A model generated the notes under the pieces. That model did not search any database, had not been told where the DNA came from, and saw nothing but the letters and a program-made list of their open reading frames with translations. DNA of 64,000 nucleotides from Pedobacter sp. UBA4863 (GTDB lineage Bacteria > Bacteroidota > Bacteroidia > Sphingobacteriales > Sphingobacteriaceae). The stretch is taken from the NCBI RefSeq assembly GCF_002399615.1, contig NZ_DHDZ01000036.1, forward strand, positions 4,107 to 68,106. The letters run 5' to 3'. The position numbers and the translations under genes were made by a program. Below, piece by piece: positions 1-8,921 of the stretch (positions are counted from its first letter, which is position 1; each line of letters starts with the position of its first letter).

Positions 1-120
1 ATTTATTCTTATTGAAATTTAAACAATTTCTAAGTTAAAAAGCAAAATAACATGCGGTCTTTTGCAGGGTTTGTCGAGAAAATTATTATTTGTTTGTTAA
101 AGTTTTGTTAAAATTTCTTT

Positions 121-149
121 TTTTAGTGAAAAACATTTGTGATATTTAC
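121..149 (+). promoter_or_regulatory. Promoter-like element upstream of the first susC
   Basis: An 18-base block TTTTAGTGAAAAACATTT is followed after 3 bases by ATATTTAC, 84 bases before the susC start. The same two blocks, spaced by 4 bases, occur at 8819-8848 before the second susC. The total length fits a -33/-7 promoter, but the -7 part only loosely resembles TAnnTTTG. Its role is inferred from position and repetition only. Confidence 0.5.
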
Positions 150-233
150 AGGAAGTTTAGGTGTTGTGCGTGTATTTGCGTTTTTGCAGTTTCGGTCACA
201 AAACAAAATAATTACTAACCAGATAATGAATTT

Positions 234-3200
234 ATGAAAAAAAAATTACTCGCACTTTTTCTTGGAGTATTTTTGACATGTATGCATGTTTTTGCACAAC
301 AGGTTACAGTCACGGGAAAAGTTACTTCTTCAGATGGCCCTATACCGGGCGTTTCTATTAAGGTAAAGGGAACAACTGTAGTGAGCCAAACCAATGGCGA
401 CGGAACCTATACCATTAAAGCTGCGGCAAAAGACATTTTAGTTTTTAGTTACATTGGCTACACCTCTGTAGAGCGGAGTATTGGCGGTAACACCACCATT
501 AACGTAACTCTTACTGAAGATTCGGAAGGACTAAATGAAGTGGTGGTAGTGGGCTTTGGTGCGCAGAAGAAAGAAAGTTTAACCGGGGCAATTACCTCTG
601 TAAATGTAGAGAAAGTTTTCGGCAACCGCCCAATTCCCGATTTGGGTAGAGGCTTGCAAGGTGCAGTGCCCGGGCTTTCGGTAGTGGTGCCCAGTGGCGA
701 AGTTGGTTCAACCCCCATCATTAAAATACGTGGGCAAGTAGGCTCGCTTAATGGCTCTAGTAATCCTTTAATATTGGTTGACAACGTAGAAGTGCCAAGC
801 ATACAATACATAAACCCAAATGATATTGAAAACATTACGGTACTTAAGGATGCAGCTTCGAGTGCTATTTATGGTGCTAAAGCTGCCTTTGGGGTAATAT
901 TAATTACCACCAAAAACGGAGCTAATGTTAGTGGCAACAAATTTACCTACTCTAACAATATTATAGCACAAACCCCATTTAAGGCTATTGATATTGCCGG
1001 TATAGACGGTCTGGAATATACACTAGACGCATACGAAAACATGAAAGGAACTGGCCCTGCCGGTGGTTTTTGGCGTATAGATAGAACCAGTTTCGAGAAA
1101 ATTAAAGAATGGCAGGTCAAATATGGCAGCACCGTAGGTAATAACGATCCCGTGGTTTACAAACGAGATTGGGAGATGATTGGTGGCCAAAAATTTGGTT
1201 ACAGGATCTACGACCCCGTAGAAGCAATGGTGAAAGATTATGGCCTATCGCAAATGCACAATTTGGGCGTAACCGGCAACAGCGGCAATACCAACTATAA
1301 TTTAAGCATAGGGTATTTGGGGCAAAACGGGATGATGAAACCCGCCAAACATGACGATTACAGAAGATTAAACCCATCGCTGACTCTATCTACCAAAGCA
1401 ACAGATTACTTAACGCTACGCGGTGGTGTGCGCTATGCCGAAGGAACCAAGCGTAACCCTATGTCGATAGGTACATCAGGTTTTGGCGGCGACCCTTGGT
1501 TATATCTCTATCGTTGGAGCCGATTGTTCCCAATTGGCGTGCAAGAACTGGGCGAAGATCTTTGGGATTCGGTTACTGCTACCCAAAGATCGAACGACCA
1601 AATCCGTAACGAAAAATATTTAAACTTAAACCTGGGTGCTACACTTAACATTACCAAAGCTTGGGACATTACGGCTGATTATGCGTATAGCACCGAAAAT
1701 GATTTAGCTACCGCTTCTGTTCCCTTTGTACAAATGCGTTCGTTTTGGAATACTAACACCACCGCTTATTTAGATGCCAACGGCGCACAGGTATATGTTG
1801 ACGACGAAGGCAACCCGGTTACTACAGGGGGTGTGCCGGCATATCGTGCGATGTATCAGGTGAATAGTTTGGCCGCCACACCAGACAAAACTTTTTTTTC
1901 TCAAGATATTTATAGAGCAAAAAGAAACACTTTTAACTTATTAAGTAACTATAAATTAGATTTAAAAACACATCAACTTAAGTTTTTGGTGGGTAGCAAT
2001 ATAGTTGGTTACGATTGGGCTACTCAATACTCTAAACGAGGCAATTTGTTGAATTACGACAATCCGCAGTATAACTTTGCTGTGGGTACAGAAAACACTG
2101 GCGGCTCGGCCAATTGGGATTCGCAAGTGGGTTTTTTTGGTAGGGTAAATTATGCCTATAAAGATAAATACCTTTTAGAGGCCAGCGTTCGTAGAGATGC
2201 CACTTCTAAATTCCCTACCCATTTACGGTGGAGAACCTATCCCTCGGTTTCGGGTGGTTGGGTAATTTCTAACGAAAGTTTTATGGACAAAACAAAACGG
2301 ATATTAAGTTTTGCTAAACTTCGGGCATCTTACGGTCTTATCGGTGACCAATCGGTACCTAATTCTCTATATGTTCCACAAATGGGTATCACCAAAAGTG
2401 CGTGGTTAGGTGCGGATGGTACGCCTTTCTATCAGTTAGGTACTCCGTCTGCTGTTTCGGGTAATATAGGATGGCAGGATATAGAACACCTTAATTTAGG
2501 AGCCGATTTGCGCTTTTTTAATGGTAAATTAGGGCTTACTGCCGAGGTGTATCAGCGTTATACCCGCAATATGATTATCCCTGGCGATGCCCTGCCAGCA
2601 ACTTTTGGGACTTCTGCTCCACAAGGTAACTATGGCGATTTGCGTACCCGTGGTTGGGAATTGAATTTAGATTTTAGCCATCAACTAAGCAACGGACTTA
2701 AATTAAGTTTCGATGCCAACATTGCCGATGCTGTAACCTTTATTACCAAAGGGGCTGATTTTCAGACGCCTTGGGAGAACAGATCTCTTTCAAGTGCTTT
2801 TTCAACAGGCCGCCGCTATGGCGATGTATATGGTTTTGTTACCGATAGGCTATACCAAAAAGATGATTTTGTTTATGATAGCAATGGCAATTTTGTACAA
2901 ACCAATGTGGTGTGGCGTGGCACCAGCAAAAAAACAAACGTGCAAGCAGGCAGCAACCCGGTTTACCAAACCTATTTTGAAGATGGTAACCAAACTATGC
3001 TAATGAGCCCCGGCGATGTAAAATTTGTAGATGTAAACGGCGATGGCTACATTGATGCCGGCGATGGCACCAATGGCAACCCTGGCGATAAGGTAGTGGT
3101 AGGTAATAGCACGCCAAGGTATCAATATGGTTTTCGTTTGGGTGCCGATTATAAAGGATTTGGTCTTTCTGTTTTCTTCCAAGGTGTAGGCAAAAGAAAA

Positions 3201-3650
3201 ATTTGGGGCAATGGTCAATTGGCCTTAGCGGGCTATTCTTCCAAAGAGGGGGCTATGCCGCAAGCCATTGCCGAAAACTATTGGAAACCCGACCGCACCG
3301 ATGCCTTTTACCCAAGAGCATGGGACGCCGGCGGTGGTAGTGACGAATTTTATGTAATGAGGACGCAAAGCAGGTATATGCTAAACATGGCCTATTTAAA
3401 AATAAAAAACATTACCCTAAGCTATAACCTCCCTGCTGCTTTGCTAAAAAGAGTAAAAATATCCAATGCAAGGGTATATGTGTCGTTAGAAAACTTTATC
3501 ACCTTTGATAAGTTAAGGGGCTTACCTATCGATCCGGAAACTATTACGGGCTATTCGATGCTTACCGATGGTACTTACAACCAAGGCCGTACAGGTACTT
3601 CAAATCCTACATTCAAATCGGCCTCGGCAGGTCTTCAAATTGGGTTTTAA
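234..3650 (+). CDS. SusC/RagA family TonB-dependent outer membrane transporter
   Basis: This 1138-residue protein should form the outer membrane barrel of a SusCD uptake complex, moving oligomers into the periplasm with TonB energy. It has a signal peptide ending near AFAQQ-type residues (VFAQQ, about 18-22), a carboxypeptidase-regulatory-like domain (about 24-95, VTGKV to VTLTED), a plug domain (about 100-230, with RGLQGAVPGL and a KDAASSAIYGAKAAFGVILI stretch) and a long beta-barrel ending in aromatic F. It lacks an STN domain, so it is not expected to signal through an anti-sigma factor. The partner susD follows after 18 bases, and two lipoprotein genes complete the operon. Codons are richer in G/C than in the second susC. 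The substrate cannot be read from the sequence; the GHL10 hydrolase at the operon end suggests a glycan. Confidence 0.95.
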   Translation: MKKKLLALFLGVFLTCMHVFAQQVTVTGKVTSSDGPIPGVSIKVKGTTVVSQTNGDGTYTIKAAAKDILVFSYIGYTSVERSIGGNTTINVTLTEDSEGLNEVVVVGFGAQKKESLTGAITSVNVEKVFGNRPIPDLGRGLQGAVPGLSVVVPSGEVGSTPIIKIRGQVGSLNGSSNPLILVDNVEVPSIQYINPNDIENITVLKDAASSAIYGAKAAFGVILITTKNGANVSGNKFTYSNNIIAQTPFKAIDIAGIDGLEYTLDAYENMKGTGPAGGFWRIDRTSFEKIKEWQVKYGSTVGNNDPVVYKRDWEMIGGQKFGYRIYDPVEAMVKDYGLSQMHNLGVTGNSGNTNYNLSIGYLGQNGMMKPAKHDDYRRLNPSLTLSTKATDYLTLRGGVRYAEGTKRNPMSIGTSGFGGDPWLYLYRWSRLFPIGVQELGEDLWDSVTATQRSNDQIRNEKYLNLNLGATLNITKAWDITADYAYSTENDLATASVPFVQMRSFWNTNTTAYLDANGAQVYVDDEGNPVTTGGVPAYRAMYQVNSLAATPDKTFFSQDIYRAKRNTFNLLSNYKLDLKTHQLKFLVGSNIVGYDWATQYSKRGNLLNYDNPQYNFAVGTENTGGSANWDSQVGFFGRVNYAYKDKYLLEASVRRDATSKFPTHLRWRTYPSVSGGWVISNESFMDKTKRILSFAKLRASYGLIGDQSVPNSLYVPQMGITKSAWLGADGTPFYQLGTPSAVSGNIGWQDIEHLNLGADLRFFNGKLGLTAEVYQRYTRNMIIPGDALPATFGTSAPQGNYGDLRTRGWELNLDFSHQLSNGLKLSFDANIADAVTFITKGADFQTPWENRSLSSAFSTGRRYGDVYGFVTDRLYQKDDFVYDSNGNFVQTNVVWRGTSKKTNVQAGSNPVYQTYFEDGNQTMLMSPGDVKFVDVNGDGYIDAGDGTNGNPGDKVVVGNSTPRYQYGFRLGADYKGFGLSVFFQGVGKRKIWGNGQLALAGYSSKEGAMPQAIAENYWKPDRTDAFYPRAWDAGGGSDEFYVMRTQSRYMLNMAYLKIKNITLSYNLPAALLKRVKISNARVYVSLENFITFDKLRGLPIDPETITGYSMLTDGTYNQGRTGTSNPTFKSASAGLQIGF

Positions 3651-3668
3651 TTTAAAGGAAGAAAGAAA

Positions 3669-5477
3669 ATGAAAAGAATAGTTAATAAAATAGCATTTGT
3701 TTTTATAGTAATTGCTTTTGCAGGCTGTAAAAAATATTTAGACCGTCCGCCGCTAACCACCGAAACTGACGAAACCGCCTGGACAAGCGAAGAAAAATTG
3801 CGCTTATACGCCAATAAATACTACGCCGAGTTTTTTCCGGGTTATACCGGTAGTGGCGCACCGCTAATCAGCAATACCAATAACGATGACATGGTAACCC
3901 TGGGCAACCAGATTAATTTTACACGTACCGTACCCAATAGCGGTATTTGGGATTATAGCACTATCCGTTCGCTCAACATTATGCTCGATAGGATAGAAAC
4001 CAAAATGTCGGATGTATTATCGGCTAGTGCAAAAGCGCATTGGTTAGGCGTTGGCCGTTTTTTTAGGGCTTTTGCGTATGCAAAACTAGTGCAAAGCTAT
4101 GGCGATGTGCCTTACTATACCAACGTGGTATTAGAGACCGATTTTGATGAGCTGTATAAACCACGTACGCCACGCAACGAAGTGATGGATGCCGTTTATG
4201 ACGATTTACAGTTTGCCATACAAAACGTTAGAACAAGCGATGGCGACCAATACGTAAACCGTTATGTGGTGGCAGGCATTGTTTCTAGATTAGCTTTGGT
4301 AGAGGGCACTTGGCAAAAATATTATTACCATAACAATGCACAGGCCGAAAAATTTTTAAAATTGGCTATTGATGCTGCCGACATCGTAATAACAAGCGGC
4401 AAGTACGATATTGTTACCGATTATAGATCGCTTTTTACCTCTAAAAAGTTGGCAGGTAATAAAGATTGCATTTTATACAGAAGCTATGACCTTGCTAATG
4501 GTACAACCCACGGAGTTGCAACCATGAGCAATTTAACCCAATCTGTATTAATTGGCCCCTCTACCGATTTGCTAAAAGCCTATATTCTTACCAATGGGCG
4601 GGTGTGGCAAAACCCGGATGCCTTAAGCGGTTCTTTTGCCTTAGATAACATGATTGTAAGCCGCGACTCGAGGTTCGAAGCTACTTTTTACAATAAACCC
4701 TACCAGCTTAATAAAGCCTCTTACTTTTATGTTAACAAATTTTTTCCGAGAGATGTAGAAAAAGTAACCCGGCCAGATTTAATAAAACCAGATCCAATGC
4801 CCGGAGAATATACGCTATCTAACAACGAAACCGATGCGCCCGTACTACGTTATGCCGAAGTACTGCTCAACTGGATAGAAGCTAAAGCCGAGTTCGCCGA
4901 ATTGGGCGGCCCTGCGGTTACACCGGGCGATATAACCAAATCTATCAATAAAATTAGGCTTAGACCTTTAGCTAAGGAAGCCGAGGATAGAGGCGTAACA
5001 CAAACCGCTCCGCTTAATATGTCCGACCTACCAAACGACCCAGATAGAGACCCTTCAGTATCGGCTTTGCTATGGGAAATAAGAAGAGAACGCCGCATGG
5101 AGTTTGCTTTCGAATCTTTCCGTCTGGCCGACTTAAAAAGATGGAGTAAATTGGAATATATGGATAACAACCTTAATGATGATACAATGTCTGGAGGTTG
5201 GGTTAATTTCCAAACCTTTACACCCGACCAACTAACGGACACCAACATTGGTAAGCTAACTGTGGTAAGTACCACAGGGGTAGAAACCGTGTACAATGGC
5301 AGTAATAAAGCAGCTATGATAGGCTTTTTTAAAGATGCCGAGAGCCAAGGTCGTCAGCCATTTTTAAACCAAGCTAATATTAACCCCTACCTAACACCAA
5401 TTGGTTTGGTGCAAATGGATGCTTATAAAATCAGAGGTTATCAATTGAAGCAAACACAAGGCTGGCCACAGCACTAA
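3669..5477 (+). CDS. SusD/RagB family surface substrate-binding lipoprotein
   Basis: This 602-residue lipoprotein is the lid and substrate-binding partner of the SusC barrel just upstream. The signal peptide ends in a lipobox (AFAGC, Cys about residue 20) followed by KKYLDRPP, typical of SusD. The N-terminal SusD-like region contains the helical TPR-like segment (about 105-160, LGVGRFFRAFAYAKLVQSYG is the family hallmark) and the C-terminal RagB region has the usual ELLNWIEAKAE-like and RRERRMEFAFE motifs. It sits outside the cell, anchored in the outer membrane. It is 18 bases from susC and 51 bases from the next lipoprotein gene, so the genes are probably co-transcribed. The ligand is unknown. 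Confidence 0.95.
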   Translation: MKRIVNKIAFVFIVIAFAGCKKYLDRPPLTTETDETAWTSEEKLRLYANKYYAEFFPGYTGSGAPLISNTNNDDMVTLGNQINFTRTVPNSGIWDYSTIRSLNIMLDRIETKMSDVLSASAKAHWLGVGRFFRAFAYAKLVQSYGDVPYYTNVVLETDFDELYKPRTPRNEVMDAVYDDLQFAIQNVRTSDGDQYVNRYVVAGIVSRLALVEGTWQKYYYHNNAQAEKFLKLAIDAADIVITSGKYDIVTDYRSLFTSKKLAGNKDCILYRSYDLANGTTHGVATMSNLTQSVLIGPSTDLLKAYILTNGRVWQNPDALSGSFALDNMIVSRDSRFEATFYNKPYQLNKASYFYVNKFFPRDVEKVTRPDLIKPDPMPGEYTLSNNETDAPVLRYAEVLLNWIEAKAEFAELGGPAVTPGDITKSINKIRLRPLAKEAEDRGVTQTAPLNMSDLPNDPDRDPSVSALLWEIRRERRMEFAFESFRLADLKRWSKLEYMDNNLNDDTMSGGWVNFQTFTPDQLTDTNIGKLTVVSTTGVETVYNGSNKAAMIGFFKDAESQGRQPFLNQANINPYLTPIGLVQMDAYKIRGYQLKQTQGWPQH

Positions 5478-5528
5478 GAAATTATAGTTTTATAAATAAA
5501 CACTAATTAAAAACAAGATTGTAAACGT

Positions 5529-7013
5529 ATGAAACTAATATATAAAACACAAAAAATTAGGCTGTTGGCAGCCTTTATAAGCTTGCTAGCCATTGCTGCT
5601 TGTAAAGACAATTTACCCGAACCAATGGATACAAGCGCAAATGTAACCGTTTTAAACAGCATTAAAATTATAAACACGGGTGCAAATGGTGATGTGGTAT
5701 TAAACGGTATTGTTGATGAGGATGCTAAAACTGTTTCGTTTCCTCGTATAGATACCCTTACCAAAGACCCAATTACCGGGGTGTATAACCTTAAAATTGA
5801 GGCCCAAGTATCAAATGGAGCTGTTTTAGAAAAAGAATTCTACCCAATTACTTTTGAGCAAGGCGAATCTGAAAAAATCGTTGTAGCAAAAGTAATGAAC
5901 TCGCCACGTTTTCGTGAGTATTTGCTAAAATTAAGGCTAAAGGTACCTGTATATGGTGCCGATTTTGATACCTATGCTACTTACGATTTTTCAAACAATC
6001 CGCTAGGCCAACCAACCTATAGCGCTTTTGGGGGCACTTTGACTAGAGGAAGTGGATTTGATGGACAGCACGTGTTAGTGATTCAGAGGCTAACGGTATC
6101 GACACAAAGCCCGCATCTTCTAAGCGTAGATGAGTTGAAAAATGGTGTGATCAACAAAATCATGTTAAACACTACCGGCATTACAGGGGGAACTTATGCT
6201 GTGAATATGGGGGCGCAAGTAAATGGCCATACCTATATTGCAAATCTTTCTAGTAATGCGCCAACTAATCCAGTTAAAATTTACCATTGGACAAACCCAA
6301 ACGTTGCACCACAGTTGATTGCGAGCATAGATATTTCTGGTTTGGCCGGAGCGGGTATAAGGCATGGGGATAATTTTTCGGCCAGTTTAGATGATCAAGG
6401 TAATGGATTTTTCTTTTTTGGCGACAACGCTGGAGCTAAAATTTTAAGATTTAATGTAGCTAATTATACTACAGTGACTAACCCAACCGTATTTGGAATG
6501 CCATTAACTGGCGCTGGCGCTTGGTCTAGCTATAATCGAATTGGCAATACCAGCGAGTATTTGTTTACCGGACACCCGATACAACTTGTTTTGGCGAACG
6601 ATGGAGGTGCAGCCATCTATACTACAAGCAAAATGACCACTTTAGCAAAGGGTACTAGTTTCCCACTAACAAGTTCTGATGTACGTATCGTTAACTTTAA
6701 TGGAGAGCGTTATTTAATTACGGTTACAGCACCTATTGGTACTGGTTCATTTGCCAACCTTAGAGTTTACAATATTACTAAAGGTAAAACGGTAAAAGAT
6801 GCATTAGCCAATTTAGAAAACCTGCCTGCCATTTCCCCAATATTCGATTATCCGTTAATGGGGCCAACAGTTAACGCTGCTGCTGCTGCTCAAACAGGTT
6901 TTTATGTGAAGAAAGACGGCCTAGGTAAAGATGAAAAGTTGATGCTTTATGCTGCCTCAACCGATGGAGGTTTCGCATTTTTTGAATTTGGTAAAAAAGT
7001 AGCAACAGATTAA
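5529..7013 (+). CDS. Putative surface lipoprotein, DUF4623-like
   Basis: This 494-residue protein has a lipoprotein signal peptide (LLAIAAC, Cys about residue 25) and then an Ig-like N-terminal part (about 40-140, strands such as VLNSIKIINTGANGDVVLNG), followed by a long stretch of repeated beta-strand motifs that look like a beta-propeller (about 145-490). The layout fits the DUF4623 family found beside SusCD pairs, but this name is from memory of the family and not from a search. The position, directly after susD and before a GHL10 hydrolase, suggests a surface glycan-binding protein of this locus. No catalytic motif is visible. The alternative is an unrelated propeller-fold binding lipoprotein. 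Confidence 0.6.
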   Translation: MKLIYKTQKIRLLAAFISLLAIAACKDNLPEPMDTSANVTVLNSIKIINTGANGDVVLNGIVDEDAKTVSFPRIDTLTKDPITGVYNLKIEAQVSNGAVLEKEFYPITFEQGESEKIVVAKVMNSPRFREYLLKLRLKVPVYGADFDTYATYDFSNNPLGQPTYSAFGGTLTRGSGFDGQHVLVIQRLTVSTQSPHLLSVDELKNGVINKIMLNTTGITGGTYAVNMGAQVNGHTYIANLSSNAPTNPVKIYHWTNPNVAPQLIASIDISGLAGAGIRHGDNFSASLDDQGNGFFFFGDNAGAKILRFNVANYTTVTNPTVFGMPLTGAGAWSSYNRIGNTSEYLFTGHPIQLVLANDGGAAIYTTSKMTTLAKGTSFPLTSSDVRIVNFNGERYLITVTAPIGTGSFANLRVYNITKGKTVKDALANLENLPAISPIFDYPLMGPTVNAAAAAQTGFYVKKDGLGKDEKLMLYAASTDGGFAFFEFGKKVATD

Positions 7014-7021
7014 GTTCTTTC

Positions 7022-7124
7022 CGTCATTCCGACGACCTTAGGAGGAGGAATCTGCAACATTGAGCACTGCCTAATTTAGGCAACAGCTAATAAAGATTTC
7101 TCCTCGTACCTCGTCGAAATGACG
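7022..7124. repeat. Imperfect inverted repeat, dispersed-element type
   Basis: The left arm (7022-7053, starting CGTCATTCCGACGA) and the right arm (7094-7124, ending TCGTCGAAATGACG) are near-complementary over about 31 bases. A 15-base palindrome, TGCCTAATTTAGGCA, lies between them at 7068-7082. This type of hairpin is common between genes in Sphingobacteriaceae and Flavobacteriaceae genomes. It lies between two genes of one apparent operon, so it could affect read-through or mRNA stability. Confidence 0.7.
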
Positions 7125-7137
7125 CTCCTATTTTCAT

Positions 7138-7160
7138 CATTGCGAAGGAAGAAGCAATCT
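7138..7160. repeat. Partial dispersed repeat with short hairpin
   Basis: The 23 bases from 7138 contain CATTGCGAAGGAAGAAGCAA plus TCT, with ATTGC and GCAAT as small inverted arms. This resembles the second common intergenic repeat of this group and directly follows the inverted repeat at 7022-7124, forming a composite. Confidence 0.5.
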
Positions 7161-7185
7161 TATTAGATATAAATAAAAACAACAA

Positions 7186-8652
7186 ATGAAAAAATATCCA
7201 TTATACTTGGTGCTGGCATTAGCCCTTATACTCAACGCCTGTAAAAAATCTGGTAGTGGTGGCGGTGGCACAACGCCGCCTGTAACAAATCCACCAACAA
7301 CCCCAACAGGTCTTACTTATCCTAAAAAAGAAGCAAGAGCAGTTTGGATTACCACGGTGTGGGGTTTAGATTGGCCCGGAACTGTTTATGGTGAGGCTGC
7401 CCAAAAGCAACAATATATCAACTATCTTAATAAGTTTAAGGAGTTAAATATCAATGTGATATATTTTCAGGTAAAGGGGATGAGCGATGCTTTTTATGAC
7501 TCGCCTTACGAGCCTTGGAGTAAATTTATTACTGGCGTACGAGGGCAAAAGCCTAGCTACGATGTGCTTAAATTTTTAATTGACGAAGCCCATGCCCGCG
7601 ATATTGAATTTCACGCCTGGATGAACCCCTATCGTGTAGCTACAGACTTTTCTCAGACGCTTCCCAACGGTGTTGATGCAAGTTGGTTGTTAGATTACCC
7701 CTCAATACCAATACGCATTTACAACCCTGCCCAGCCCAGAGTGAGAGAACGCTTGGCCAATATTGTAAAAGACCTCATTACCAAATACGATGTGGACGGC
7801 ATACACTTTGACGATTATTTTTATCCCTCATCTACAACGCACCCCGATGCCGCCGACTATGCCACTTATGGAGCAGGACAAACCTCCATACAAAATTTTA
7901 GGCGTGATAATGTAAACAAAGCTATAAAAGCCGTACACGATGTAATAGTGGCCACCAAGCCCGAAATAGTGTTTTCTGTTTCGCCTGCGCCAAATAAGGA
8001 TTATAACTATAACACTTTATTTGCCGATATAGTAACTTGGTGTAGAGAGGGCTGGGTAGATGTAATTATCCCCCAATTGTATCAAGAAACTACAAATACT
8101 GGTTCTAATGCATTTATATCAAATCTTAACTTTTGGTCAGCTAATAGTTACAAAGCAGCCTTAATGGTTGGCCATGCCTTATATAAATTTGGCGATCCCG
8201 AGCAATATGGGACTGGAAGTACTGCAGTAGCAGCCTTTAGCTCAACAAACGAGTTGCAACTTCAATTCGACCTAACCAAGGCAAACGCAAAGGTGGTGGG
8301 CAATGTGCAATACAGAGCCCTGTCTATTACCAGCAACAAAATAGGTATTACCGATAAGTTAAAATCAATTTACAGCAATTTGGCCGTAATGCCATTTGTT
8401 GGGCGTGCCGTAGCTCCCGCTCCAGCGGTGGCAACCAATGTTAGGTTCGAGGGTGGCGAACTGAAATGGAATACATCGGGCGATGTAAAATCGGTGGTAT
8501 ATTATTTTTCTGATTTAAAAAAAGAAGGAAAAGTACATGCTATTATTAAGGGAAATACCATCTCTACAAATACCAAAGGCTACTACGTTGTTTCAACATT
8601 AAATGTCGATAATCAAGAGAGTAAACCCACTGATATGGTGGAGAAAAAATAA
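7186..8652 (+). CDS. GHL10 (DUF187) family glycoside hydrolase lipoprotein
   Basis: This 488-residue protein belongs to the glycosyl-hydrolase-like family 10 (YngK-type). It has a lipoprotein signal peptide (LILNAC, Cys 19), a low-complexity Gly/Thr/Pro linker (about 23-42), and then a TIM-barrel domain starting with EARAVWITTVWGLDWPGT (about 49-66). Family features visible are NVIYFQVKGMSDAFY, FHAWMNPYR, the acidic YDVDGIHFDDYFYP motif with two adjacent Asp, and FSVSPAPN. The C-terminal about 80 residues look like a fibronectin-like beta domain. It is likely surface- or periplasm-anchored and degrades or processes the glycan taken up by the SusCD pair upstream; the exact substrate is not known for the family in general. 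It is separated from the upstream gene by repeats. Confidence 0.88.
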   Translation: MKKYPLYLVLALALILNACKKSGSGGGGTTPPVTNPPTTPTGLTYPKKEARAVWITTVWGLDWPGTVYGEAAQKQQYINYLNKFKELNINVIYFQVKGMSDAFYDSPYEPWSKFITGVRGQKPSYDVLKFLIDEAHARDIEFHAWMNPYRVATDFSQTLPNGVDASWLLDYPSIPIRIYNPAQPRVRERLANIVKDLITKYDVDGIHFDDYFYPSSTTHPDAADYATYGAGQTSIQNFRRDNVNKAIKAVHDVIVATKPEIVFSVSPAPNKDYNYNTLFADIVTWCREGWVDVIIPQLYQETTNTGSNAFISNLNFWSANSYKAALMVGHALYKFGDPEQYGTGSTAVAAFSSTNELQLQFDLTKANAKVVGNVQYRALSITSNKIGITDKLKSIYSNLAVMPFVGRAVAPAPAVATNVRFEGGELKWNTSGDVKSVVYYFSDLKKEGKVHAIIKGNTISTNTKGYYVVSTLNVDNQESKPTDMVEKK

Positions 8653-8690
8653 ATAATCTGTTTAACAGATTTCAGACGTTTCACTATACA

Positions 8691-8723
8691 AAAAAAGCAG
8701 CCAAAAGTTTGGCTGCTTTTTTT
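8691..8723 (+). terminator. Rho-independent terminator
   Basis: GCAGCCAAA and TTTGGCTGC form a strong stem with a short loop, flanked by an A-run on the left and a T-run on the right, so it may work on both strands. It closes the first SusCD operon. Confidence 0.9.
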
Positions 8724-8818
8724 GCTTTAAATAGTCGCGTTATGAGTTGTGCCGTTTTTTTCGGAATTGTGCAACAATAATTTTGGTATAGATTGAAATA
8801 TAGTTGAAAATTTTCTTC

Positions 8819-8848
8819 TTTTAGTGAAAAACATTTTTTTATATTTAC
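8819..8848 (+). promoter_or_regulatory. Promoter-like element upstream of the second susC
   Basis: The block TTTTAGTGAAAAACATTT is identical to the one at 121-138 and is followed, after 4 bases, by ATATTTAC as at 142-149. Here TATATTTA differs from the TAnnTTTG consensus only at the last base. It lies 73 bases before the susC start at 8922. Confidence 0.5.
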
Positions 8849-8921
8849 TTAAGCAAAAGCGCTGCGCATATGTGCGGTTTGTTTGGCGAATAACAAAATA
8901 AATGAAACTAAAATAATTTTT

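Noticed and set aside
458..835. Minus-strand open frame inside the first susC (125 codons)
   Set aside because: It is fully contained in a conserved transporter gene, has no family features and reflects codon bias of the real strand; similar shadows occur under most large genes here.
4850..5296. Minus-strand open frame inside the first susD (148 codons)
   Set aside because: It lies within conserved SusD coding sequence, with a Ser/Leu-rich low-information translation.
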